NCBI RefSeq assembly: GCF_900149695.1
Contig: NZ_LT703004.1
Location: forward strand, 310,001-374,000
Source: Anderseniella sp. Alg231-50
Lineage (GTDB): Bacteria > Pseudomonadota > Alphaproteobacteria > Rhizobiales > Aestuariivirgaceae
DNA: 64,000 bases
Direction: 5' to 3'
The stretch's first letter is position 1. Each line of letters starts with the position of its first letter. This document shows, one piece after another, positions 1-7,954 of the stretch. Made by a program: the position numbers and the translations under genes. The notes beneath the pieces are model-generated. The model searched no databases and was not told where the DNA came from. It saw only the letters and a list, made by a program, of their open reading frames with translations.

Positions 1-705
1 TCGGTTCAGTTCGCCACACCGGTTTCCAAACTGCTCAAGGACCACCTGCTAAATACTGCGGTTCTGGGCGGCTTGGTCTTTGCAATAACGGTTTCAATTG
101 CCCTGGTGCTTGGCGTGCTGTCTGGCATTGCAGAAGGGTCTCCGCGCGATCGCGGCATCACGGTTCTGGCGGTGATCACCACATCTATTCCGGAATTTGC
201 GTCCGCAACCATCCTTGTCGCCATATTCGTTTTCTGGCTGGACTTGCTGCCGGGGACATCTCCGTTCAGTAACGGGCTGACATGGACTGACGCCAACCAG
301 CTGGTGCTGCCGGTGATGGTGCTGGTGATCTACAATTTCGGGTATTACACCCGCATGACACGCGCTTCGATGGCCGAGGTCATGACATCGCAGTATGTGC
401 GAACCGCCATCCTCAAGGGACTTCCCTACAAACGGGTCATCCTGCGGCACGGTTTGCGCAATGCGCTGATCGCGCCGTTTACCGTCATGATCCTGCAGCT
501 CAACTACCTGCTGTCGGGCGTTATCGTGACCGAGGTGTTCTTCTCCTACAAGGGCTTTGGCAAGCTGCTCTACGAGGCCGCCCTGTTCGGCGACATCTTC
601 GTCATTGAGGCCTGCGCAATGGTGGCCGTGTTCATCGCGGTGTTTTCCCAGTTTGTATCCGACATCGGATACACGCTTCTCAACCCACGAATCCGGTTCA
701 GCTGA
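1..705 (+). CDS. ABC transporter permease, DppB/OppB type (5' truncated)
   Basis: The frame is open from base 1 to a TGA at 703-705, so the N-terminus lies outside the window (about 234 codons remain of a family usually 310-340 residues long). Several hydrophobic helices are visible, together with the cytoplasmic EAA-like loop (GLPYKRVILRHGLRNA) that docks on the ATPase. The protein is an inner-membrane subunit of a peptide/opine/nickel-type importer. It sits 12 bp before a second permease and then a fused ATPase, so this is one transport operon whose binding protein is probably upstream of the window. The substrate cannot be read from the permease. The downstream osmolyte-catabolism genes suggest a small methylated or amino compound, which is inference. 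Confidence 0.9.
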   Translation, partial: SVQFATPVSKLLKDHLLNTAVLGGLVFAITVSIALVLGVLSGIAEGSPRDRGITVLAVITTSIPEFASATILVAIFVFWLDLLPGTSPFSNGLTWTDANQLVLPVMVLVIYNFGYYTRMTRASMAEVMTSQYVRTAILKGLPYKRVILRHGLRNALIAPFTVMILQLNYLLSGVIVTEVFFSYKGFGKLLYEAALFGDIFVIEACAMVAVFIAVFSQFVSDIGYTLLNPRIRFS

Positions 706-717
706 GGAAACAGGTCC

Positions 718-1674
718 ATGACAGATACAACAGCTGAACAAACCAACACCCCGGGCTCCTCGTCAGGATGGGGGCGTTTCTTGAAAGCATTTGGCCTGCT
801 GCGCGAAAGCTGGGTCGGCATGATCGGGCTGTTCCTGGTGTCATTCTGGGTGCTGGTCGCGATTTTCGTTGACCTGCTGCCATTGCAGGACCCGCTGGCC
901 CAGACCCGCGGCGCCATCAACCTGGCCATGCTGACTGAAGACAAGACCGGCGTGATGCACTGGATGGGCACCGATGATCGCGGCCGCGACCTGCTGGCGC
1001 GCCTGCTGCACGGCTCCCGGGTTGTGTTGTTCTGGTCGACGCTGGCGACAATAGTGGCCTATTCGGTCGGCATGATCATGGGGGTTACTGCCGGGTACCG
1101 CGGTGGCTGGTGGGACGAAATCATTTCGTTCATCGGCAATGTCCTGTTGTCGTTCCCGCAAATCGTTCTGCTGCTGGTGATCCTGACCGCATTCGGTCCG
1201 AATTCGAATATCGGCGTCTGGATGAACACGGCACTTGGGCTGGACAAGACAATCGTGTCCGGCGCCCTGATCATTGTCGCCATCACCTTTTCAACGGCAC
1301 CGCAGGTCGCGCGTATCGTGCGCGGCATCGTGCTCGACCTGAAAACCCGTGACTACATTGCAGCCGCTGAAGTGCGCGGCGAAGGTCCGTTATGGATCAT
1401 GCTGGTTGAACTTCTGCCGAATGCGCGCGGGCCGCTGATTGTGGACGCCTGCCTGCGCCTGGGCTACGTGATTATCACCATCGCCCTGCTCGGCTTCCTG
1501 TCGCTCGGCCTGCCGCCCCCGGATCCGGACTGGGGCAAGATGATCTCCGACGGGCGCCAGTGGGGCTATAATGGCCTGAACATGATGCTGTGGCCTGCCC
1601 TTGCGATCTCTTCGCTGGTACTGGGTTTGAACCTGCTGGCCGATGGCCTGCGTGAAATTTCGCTGAGGGATTGA
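718..1674 (+). CDS. ABC transporter permease, DppC/OppC type
   Basis: This 318-residue inner-membrane protein starts at an ATG after an AGGAAACAGG-like ribosome site. A soluble N-terminus of about 35 residues is followed by a first membrane helix, a periplasmic stretch with the family motif HWMGTDDRGRDLLARLLHG, and five further helices. The EAA loop (YIAAAEVRGEGPLWIM) is clear near residue 215. These are hallmarks of the second permease of dipeptide/oligopeptide-type ABC importers. It lies 12 bp after the first permease and 4 bp before the ATPase gene, so the three are almost certainly co-transcribed. Length and motif order are normal; only the substrate is unknown. Confidence 0.92.
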   Translation: MTDTTAEQTNTPGSSSGWGRFLKAFGLLRESWVGMIGLFLVSFWVLVAIFVDLLPLQDPLAQTRGAINLAMLTEDKTGVMHWMGTDDRGRDLLARLLHGSRVVLFWSTLATIVAYSVGMIMGVTAGYRGGWWDEIISFIGNVLLSFPQIVLLLVILTAFGPNSNIGVWMNTALGLDKTIVSGALIIVAITFSTAPQVARIVRGIVLDLKTRDYIAAAEVRGEGPLWIMLVELLPNARGPLIVDACLRLGYVIITIALLGFLSLGLPPPDPDWGKMISDGRQWGYNGLNMMLWPALAISSLVLGLNLLADGLREISLRD

Positions 1675-1678
1675 TCCT

Positions 1679-4216
1679 ATGGCCGCACCGGACATGAACA
1701 CACCTGTTCTGGAATGTAACAACGTCTCGATCTCGTACTATACGAGAGCCGGTGAAATACCCGCCGTGGTGGACTTCAATATGAAAGTGATGCCAGGCGA
1801 GGCGGTCGGCATTGTGGGTGAAAGCGGCTGTGGCAAGTCCACGGTTGCCCTCGCCATCATGCAGTACATGGGAAAGAACGGCGCCATTGTCGGCGGCGAG
1901 ATCAAGTTCATGGGACGCGACATGCGCACCATGTCGGAAGAAGAGTTGCGCGATATTCGCGGGTCGCGCATTTCGATGGTCTATCAGGAGCCAATGGCAT
2001 CCCTGAACCCGTCCATGCTGATCCGCGAACAGCTCAATGAAGTGCTGATTTTCCACGAAGGCATCAGTGACGAGGAAGCCTCCAAGCGGTCCATCGAAAT
2101 GCTGGATGCGGTGCGCCTGCCGGATCCTGAGCGATTGATGGATTCGTTCCCGCACCAGATATCAGGCGGCCAGCAGCAGCGCGTCGTCATTGCCATGGCG
2201 CTGCTGTCCAAGCCGCAATTACTGCTGCTGGATGAGCCGACCACCGCGCTCGACGTCACCGTCGAGGCAGGTGTGGTGGAACTGATCAAGGATATCTCGA
2301 AGCGCTTCGGCACGTCGATGATCTATATCTCGCACAACCTGGGCCTGATCCTGGAAACCTGCGACAAGATTGCCGTGATGTATTCCGGCGAGGCGGTTGA
2401 ATTCGGTTCGGTCAACCAGGTCTTCGATGAAATGCGCCACCCCTACACGCGTGGCCTGTTCAATTCCATTCCGCTGCCCGGTGCCGACCGGTATTCAAGG
2501 CCGCTGGTCCCGATCCGGGGACAGTTGCCGCTGCCGCACGAACGCCCGACAGGCTGCAATTTCGGTCCGCGCTGCGACCATTTCAAGGATGGTGTGTGCA
2601 ATGTAGAGGCTTTGCACATGCAAGAGGTTGCCGGGCAAAAAGGCCAACAGGTTCGCTGCGAGCGATATCTGAGCATCGACTGGGAAGCCGCCAAGCCGAA
2701 AGCCGTTGCCGGAGAGGGCGTCAACTACGGCAAGACCGTTCTGCAGGTAAAGAACATGCAGAAATATTACGAGGTTCACGACCGCTCGCTGAAGGCGCTG
2801 ATTTCTGGCAAGGCCTCCAAATTCGTGAAGGCAAATGAAAAGCTGGACTTCGAGGCTCGCGAAGCCGAAACCGTGGCAATCGTGGGCGAATCCGGCTGCG
2901 GCAAGTCAACTTTCGCCAAGGTGATGCTGGGCCTGGAGACCGCAACCGGCGGTGAAGTCATTCTCAACGGCCAGGAAATCGGGCAGATATCGGTCCACAA
3001 GCGCACGCCGCAAATGGTCGGTTCGATGCAGATGATCTTCCAGAACCCGTTTGAAACACTGAACCCGTCGCATACCGTCGGCAGTCAGATCAGTCGGGTG
3101 CTGCGCATGTTCGGCGTGGCAAAGAATAAGGAAGACGCGCTGGAGAAAACCTACAAGCTGCTTGATATGGTGAAGCTGCCGCGCGACTTCGCACAGCGTC
3201 GTCCACGCCAGTTGTCGGGCGGCCAGAAACAGCGCGTCGGCATTGCGCGTGCCTTTGCCGGCGAGGCCCAGGTGGTGGTTGCGGATGAACCGGTATCAGC
3301 GCTTGATGTGTCCGTGCAGGCTGCCGTGACCGGCCTTCTGACGGATATTCAGCGCGAACGGCGCACAACCATGCTGTTTATCTCGCATGACCTGTCGGTG
3401 GTGCGCTACCTCGCAGACCGTGTCGTGGTGATGTATCTCGGCCAGATCATGGAGCAGGGAAACACCGACGACATCTATTCACCGCCCTACCACCCGTACA
3501 CAGAAGCCCTGCTGTCGGCGGTACCGATTGCCGATACGTCGATCACCAAGAAGCACATCGTGCTCGAAGGCGAACTGCCGTCACCGATGAACCCGCCATC
3601 GGGTTGTCCGTTCCAGACCCGGTGCCCGCGCAAGATCGGCTCGATCTGCGAAACGGACCTGCCGGACGTCAAGGACCTGGGCAATGGCCACAAGATCATG
3701 TGCCACCTGAGTGAAGACGAGCTCAGGGCCATGGAACCTGTGATTGCGATGCCGTCGGACAAGAAGAAAAAGGCCACCGCTTCCACAAGCCCCGGACGTG
3801 CCAAGGCGGCACTTGCTGCAGCTTCGATCGCAACCGTGCCGGGATCGGCGGCGAAATCCGCCACGCCGGACAAACCGGCCGCAAAGGCCAAGGCCGCGAC
3901 CAAGAGCAAGCCTGCGAAAAAAGCTGCGGCCAAGAAACCGGCAGCAAAGAAACCGGCCGCAAAGAAAACCGCGGCCAGGAAAGCAGGCCCGGAGCGGCTC
4001 AAGAAAGCCCGTGGCAAGGCCGACGACCTGAAACTGATATCGGGCGTTGGACCGAAACTGGAGCAGACGCTCAACAAGCTGGGGTTCTGGCATTTCGACC
4101 AGATCGCCAGCTGGAAAAAGGCCGACATAGAGATTGTCGACGACGAGCTGTCGTTCAAGGGCCGTATCGAGCGGGACGACTGGATCAGGCAGGCCAAGGC
4201 ACTGGCACGCAAATAG
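1679..4216 (+). CDS. Fused double ATP-binding ABC transporter protein with C-terminal helix-hairpin-helix tail
   Basis: The 845-residue protein carries two complete ABC ATPases that correspond to DppD and DppF in one chain. The first Walker A is GESGCGKST at residues 47-55, with signature SGGQQQR and Walker B LLLLDEPTTALD. The second Walker A begins near residue 403, with LSGGQKQR and VVVADEPVSALD. Each half ends with the Cys-containing oligopeptide-transporter C-terminal domain (GCNFGPRCDHF; GCPFQTRCPRK). From about 694 to 780 there is a Lys/Ala/Pro low-complexity stretch with AAKKPAAKKP repeats. It is followed by a compact domain of about 60 residues starting DDLKLISGVGPKLEQTLNKLG. That domain resembles the H3TH-like module found at the C-terminus of some alphaproteobacterial NuoE proteins. 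ATPase function is secure; the tail is unusual and its role unknown. Confidence 0.93.
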   Translation: MAAPDMNTPVLECNNVSISYYTRAGEIPAVVDFNMKVMPGEAVGIVGESGCGKSTVALAIMQYMGKNGAIVGGEIKFMGRDMRTMSEEELRDIRGSRISMVYQEPMASLNPSMLIREQLNEVLIFHEGISDEEASKRSIEMLDAVRLPDPERLMDSFPHQISGGQQQRVVIAMALLSKPQLLLLDEPTTALDVTVEAGVVELIKDISKRFGTSMIYISHNLGLILETCDKIAVMYSGEAVEFGSVNQVFDEMRHPYTRGLFNSIPLPGADRYSRPLVPIRGQLPLPHERPTGCNFGPRCDHFKDGVCNVEALHMQEVAGQKGQQVRCERYLSIDWEAAKPKAVAGEGVNYGKTVLQVKNMQKYYEVHDRSLKALISGKASKFVKANEKLDFEAREAETVAIVGESGCGKSTFAKVMLGLETATGGEVILNGQEIGQISVHKRTPQMVGSMQMIFQNPFETLNPSHTVGSQISRVLRMFGVAKNKEDALEKTYKLLDMVKLPRDFAQRRPRQLSGGQKQRVGIARAFAGEAQVVVADEPVSALDVSVQAAVTGLLTDIQRERRTTMLFISHDLSVVRYLADRVVVMYLGQIMEQGNTDDIYSPPYHPYTEALLSAVPIADTSITKKHIVLEGELPSPMNPPSGCPFQTRCPRKIGSICETDLPDVKDLGNGHKIMCHLSEDELRAMEPVIAMPSDKKKKATASTSPGRAKAALAAASIATVPGSAAKSATPDKPAAKAKAATKSKPAKKAAAKKPAAKKPAAKKTAARKAGPERLKKARGKADDLKLISGVGPKLEQTLNKLGFWHFDQIASWKKADIEIVDDELSFKGRIERDDWIRQAKALARK

Positions 4217-4227
4217 GCCGCGCCGGC

Positions 4228-4662
4228 TCAGCGTTTCTTGTTCAGGTGATAGGTAAGGGCCAGCGCTATGCAATGGCGCAACGGCTTTTCGGGGACCTGT
4301 CCGTCCAGGTCGATCAGAATTGCCCGGCGACCCTCATATTCGAAAACACCGGAGTATAGTTGCTGGTAGTCGTCGGCCAGTGTCGAATTGCAGCTAAAAT
4401 AAAACCCGATCTTGCCAGCGCCGGTTGAGTGCTGGCCAAGGCGTATGGTGGTTCCGATGCGCGGTTTCACCGGCAGGTAACTCGGCTGGCCCCATTTCAG
4501 GGTTTCCTGCATCTCACCGATCTCGGGATGCCGGCCTGCCTCATCGATGATCATCTGCCTGAGCTCAAGCAAGCGCTCACGCACAGGCATGTCGAAACTC
4601 TCGAATACCTGCCGGATTTTCGCGTCCGCGAATTCCCGGCCTGAAACCGCTTTCGGGTTCAT
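4228..4662 (-). CDS. DUF1801-family protein
   Basis: The 144-residue soluble protein has the general features of the DUF1801/YdhG-like fold: an N-terminal helical part (VRERLLELRQMIIDEA), then ETLKWGQPSY, a core KIGFYFSC strand and an ending LTYHLNKKR. Family members are small alpha/beta proteins of unproven function, sometimes described as iron-chaperone (frataxin-like) folds. The gene lies on the reverse strand, downstream of the DUF1194 gene and 18 bp from it, so the two may share a transcript. It converges with the ABC operon, with only 11 bp between the stop codons. No signal peptide or membrane segment is present. Confidence 0.75.
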   Translation of the reverse strand: MNPKAVSGREFADAKIRQVFESFDMPVRERLLELRQMIIDEAGRHPEIGEMQETLKWGQPSYLPVKPRIGTTIRLGQHSTGAGKIGFYFSCNSTLADDYQQLYSGVFEYEGRRAILIDLDGQVPEKPLRHCIALALTYHLNKKR

Positions 4663-4680
4663 GGCAGGTCTCCTCCCCCC

Positions 4681-5394
4681 TTATTTCAGCCCAACGACCG
4701 GATCAGGATCGATTTCGCGCAGCAGCTTGCGCCGCATGGCTCGGGCGAAGTCATCATAATCTTCCGCCACCTCGACGAAACTGCCGTCGCCGACGGCAAG
4801 CCGCGCACGGTAATAGTCATCCAGTTCCTTGTCTTCATTCAGGATAGCCAACCCGTTCAGGGTCACATTGCGGGCGATCGCCATGGAGCGTGCTTCGCTC
4901 AGCACCGTCGAATACTGGCGTGGCGGTGTTTCACGGCCGTCACCCGACACATCCACGACACGCCGGTCGGACCGGATGGCGTTTTCATCAATCGACCTGA
5001 TGGCGTTTGCGACACCGTCACCAATGCCGGTGCCGCCGACCTGGTTACGCGGCATGGCAGCAATAATGGCCGCTACCCGGTCCACTTCCGCCTGGTCGGA
5101 CAGGATGAACCATCCGGTTTCATCCTTTGGCCGCCGGGCTTCCGCCCATATGAGTACGTTCAAAGCGATGCGTTTGTTCGGGCCTGCCGTGATGGCCCTG
5201 AGAACGGCCGGATCGCGCAAGGCGGTAGCAATGCCAGACAGCTGCAATCTGTACTCCGCATCATCAACGCTGCCCGATGCATCCACCGCGAGCACCAGCT
5301 CGAGATCAACTTCGTCACTGGCCAGTGCGGTGTGCGTTGCAGCACTTGCCAGCACAATCAGCACTGCTGTCAAAGCGCCAAAAAACTGTCTCAC
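4681..5394 (-). CDS. DUF1194 secreted von Willebrand A-like protein (copy 1)
   Basis: DUF1194 proteins are exported proteins with a von Willebrand factor A fold and no known biochemical role. The MIDAS-type metal site VDASGSVD follows a cleavable signal peptide, and DVSGDGRETPP and LNGLAILNED are family motifs. I place the start at the GTG of VRQFFGALTAVLIV (237 residues), because a signal peptide then begins immediately and about 100 bp are left for a promoter facing the divergent oxidoreductase gene. A longer reading from ATG at 5490 would leave only 5 bp between the divergent genes and bury the signal peptide. Two paralogues occur in this window, at 20710 and 39142. Confidence 0.85.
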   Translation of the reverse strand: MRQFFGALTAVLIVLASAATHTALASDEVDLELVLAVDASGSVDDAEYRLQLSGIATALRDPAVLRAITAGPNKRIALNVLIWAEARRPKDETGWFILSDQAEVDRVAAIIAAMPRNQVGGTGIGDGVANAIRSIDENAIRSDRRVVDVSGDGRETPPRQYSTVLSEARSMAIARNVTLNGLAILNEDKELDDYYRARLAVGDGSFVEVAEDYDDFARAMRRKLLREIDPDPVVGLK

Positions 5395-5495
5395 AGGGCC
5401 ATGTTCCGAAAGCCGTTGTCGCTTGCAGGCATGACTTGGCTTACCGCTAAGTGATTGCATCGCTGCATGGAATATTTTCATCAAGGACATGGGTC

Positions 5496-7928
5496 ATGAA
5501 ATCGCATTATCGCGCAATTGTCATCGGCGGCGGCGTCGTCGGCTGTTCAATTCTGTATCACCTGACGAAAAAAGGATGGTCGGACATTCTGCTGATCGAG
5601 CGCGATGAACTGACGTCAGGCTCGACCTGGCATGCGGCCGGCGGCTTCCATACGCTCAACGGCGACCCCAACGTGGCCAAGCTGCAGGAATACACCATCA
5701 ACCTCTACAAGGAGATTGAAGAGGTCTCTGAACAGTCGACCGGGTGCCATGTCACCGGCGGGGTCATGCTGGTGTCCAACAAGGATCGTTTCGACTGGCT
5801 GAAAATGGCTCATGCCCGCAACAAATATCTCGGCGTGGATACCCGCATGATCTCGGTGGAAGAAGCGGCTGAACATTTCCCGCTGATGGACAAGGACCAG
5901 TTTGTCGGTGCCATGTGGCACCCGCTCGAAGGCCATCTTGATCCGTCAGGCACCACCCATGCCTATGCCAAGGCGGCGCGGGTGAACGGGGCTGAAATCG
6001 TCCGCCAGAACCGGGTTCTGGAAACCAACCAGCTGCCCGACGGCACCTGGTCGGTGGTGACCGAAAAAGGCACCGTTACCTGTGAACACCTGGTCAATGC
6101 GGGTGGCCTGTGGGGCCGCGAGGTGGGTCGCATGGCGGGCCTTGAACTGCCGGTTCTGTGCATGGCGCACCAGTACCTCATCACCGAGGAGATGGAAGAA
6201 GTCGTTGCCTACAACAACGCCAATGACGGCAAGGAAATAGTCCACGCCATTGATTTCGACGGCGAGATCTACATGCGCCAGGAAGGCAAGGGCATGCTGA
6301 TGGGTACCTACGAGCCCAATGGCATTCCATGGTCGCCAACCGAAGCGCCGTGGGACTTTTCCACCGAACTGCTGCCGCCGGACCTGGACCAGATTGCCGA
6401 TAACCTGGAGCGCGGGTTCCAGCACCATCCGGCTTTCCAGTCTGCCGGCATCAAGAACATCATTAATGGCCCGTTCGCCTTCGGGCCGGACGGCAATCCG
6501 CTGATCGGACCGATCCGCGGCCTGCAGAATTACTGGGTAGCGTGCGGTGTCATGGCCGGATTCAGCCAGGGCGGCGGTGTCGGCCTGGCGCTGAGCAACT
6601 GGATCGTTGATTCCGATCCCGGCTTCGATGTATGGGCCATGGATATTGCGCGTTACGGATCCTACGCCAACATGGCCTACACCAATGAAAAGGTGCGTGA
6701 AAACTATGGCCGGCGCTTCCGCATCATGTTCCCCAATGAGGAGCTTCCCGCCGCGCGACCGCTGCGCACCACACCATTGTATGACCGGTTCAAGGCCATG
6801 GGAGCGTTCTTTGGCGCATCCTACGGTATTGAAAGCGCCCTGTGGTTTGCGCCAGAAGGCAAGAAGGCGGAAGAAGCCGTTACCTTCCGGCGCTCCGAAG
6901 CCTTTGATATCGTTGGCGATGAATGCCGCGCGGTGCGCAATTCGGTCGGCGTGCTGGAAATCTCCGGCTATGCCAAGTACGAGATCACCGGTTCCGGCGC
7001 CGAAGGCTGGCTGTCCCACATGCTGGCCAACAAGGTGCCCGCCAAGGGCCGCATGACGCTGGCCCCGATGCTGAAGGAAGACGGCAAGCTGATCGGCGAT
7101 TTCTCTCTCGCCAAGGCGGACGATGAGCGCTTCTACATATTCGGGTCCGGTGCGGCGGAAAACTATCACATGCGCTGGTTCGAACAGCACCTGCCCGATA
7201 ACGGGTCGGTCAAGGTGCACGCCTTCGGGCTGGAAATGTGCGGCCTGTCCATTGCCGGGCCAAACTCGCAGAAACTGTTGGCGAAACTGACCAATACCGA
7301 CGTGTCGACCAGCGCCCTTCCCTTCATGTCATTCCGTGAAGTCGACCTGGGGCTGGTGCCGGCAAAACTGGCGCGCGTCAGCTTTACCGGTGACCTGGGC
7401 TATGAGATCTGGGTCGCTGCGGAGTACCTCACCACGCTGCACACCATGATCATGGAGACCGGCGCCGAGTTCGACATCAAGCCGGTTGGCGGCCGGGCGC
7501 TCATGTCACTGCGCCTGGAGAAGAACTGGGGAACATGGGCGCGGGAGTACCGCCCGATCTACGGACCTTTCGAAGCCGGTCTCGGCCGCTTCGTCGCCTT
7601 GTCGAAGAACGACTTCATCGGCCGCGAAGCAGCTGCCAAGGAAAAGGAAACCGGAGGCGAGCGCACCATGACCGTGTTCACCGTGCACGGCAATGAGGTA
7701 GACGTCATCGGTGACGAACCCATCTATCACAATGACAAGTGCGTCGGCTGGATTACCTCAGGCGGTTACGCCCACGCGGCGGACCAGTCGGTGGCGATCG
7801 GGTTCCTGCCAACCGAAATGGCCGGTGAGACCGATGGATTTGAGATTGAAATTCTCGGCCAAAACTACAAGGCTAGCCCGCAGAGGGATCCGTTGTTTGA
7901 TGCCGACGCTTCACACATGAGGTCTTAG
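5496..7928 (+). CDS. FAD-dependent oxidoreductase-GcvT fusion, dimethylglycine/sarcosine dehydrogenase type (copy 1)
   Basis: The 810-residue protein has an N-terminal DAO-type FAD domain with dinucleotide fingerprint GGGVVGCS at residues 11-18. The motif STWHAAGG includes His46, the position that carries covalently bound FAD in mammalian dimethylglycine and sarcosine dehydrogenases. The C-terminal half is a GcvT/aminomethyltransferase domain (FTGDLGYEIWVAAEY; LEKNWGTWAREYRPIYGP) that in the family hands the oxidised methyl group to tetrahydrofolate. Expected chemistry is oxidative N-demethylation of a methylated glycine-like amine. The ATG at 5496 is preferred over an upstream ATG at 5451 because AAGGA lies 8 bases upstream of it and the family N-terminus begins MKSHYRAIVIGGG. 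It is followed 26 bp later by a close paralogue. Confidence 0.9.
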   Translation: MKSHYRAIVIGGGVVGCSILYHLTKKGWSDILLIERDELTSGSTWHAAGGFHTLNGDPNVAKLQEYTINLYKEIEEVSEQSTGCHVTGGVMLVSNKDRFDWLKMAHARNKYLGVDTRMISVEEAAEHFPLMDKDQFVGAMWHPLEGHLDPSGTTHAYAKAARVNGAEIVRQNRVLETNQLPDGTWSVVTEKGTVTCEHLVNAGGLWGREVGRMAGLELPVLCMAHQYLITEEMEEVVAYNNANDGKEIVHAIDFDGEIYMRQEGKGMLMGTYEPNGIPWSPTEAPWDFSTELLPPDLDQIADNLERGFQHHPAFQSAGIKNIINGPFAFGPDGNPLIGPIRGLQNYWVACGVMAGFSQGGGVGLALSNWIVDSDPGFDVWAMDIARYGSYANMAYTNEKVRENYGRRFRIMFPNEELPAARPLRTTPLYDRFKAMGAFFGASYGIESALWFAPEGKKAEEAVTFRRSEAFDIVGDECRAVRNSVGVLEISGYAKYEITGSGAEGWLSHMLANKVPAKGRMTLAPMLKEDGKLIGDFSLAKADDERFYIFGSGAAENYHMRWFEQHLPDNGSVKVHAFGLEMCGLSIAGPNSQKLLAKLTNTDVSTSALPFMSFREVDLGLVPAKLARVSFTGDLGYEIWVAAEYLTTLHTMIMETGAEFDIKPVGGRALMSLRLEKNWGTWAREYRPIYGPFEAGLGRFVALSKNDFIGREAAAKEKETGGERTMTVFTVHGNEVDVIGDEPIYHNDKCVGWITSGGYAHAADQSVAIGFLPTEMAGETDGFEIEILGQNYKASPQRDPLFDADASHMRS

Positions 7929-7954
7929 ACCTTCGCACCTGTCAGGAGCCGCCA

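Noticed and set aside
3880-3990. Histone H1-like gene from the Lys/Ala/Pro repeats
   Set aside because: The stretch is in frame inside the fused ABC ATPase, between the second nucleotide-binding domain and the H3TH-like tail.
5946-7220. 424-residue reverse-strand reading frame
   Set aside because: It lies antisense inside the first DAO-GcvT gene, whose motifs are unambiguous. Long antisense frames are expected in GC-rich DNA.
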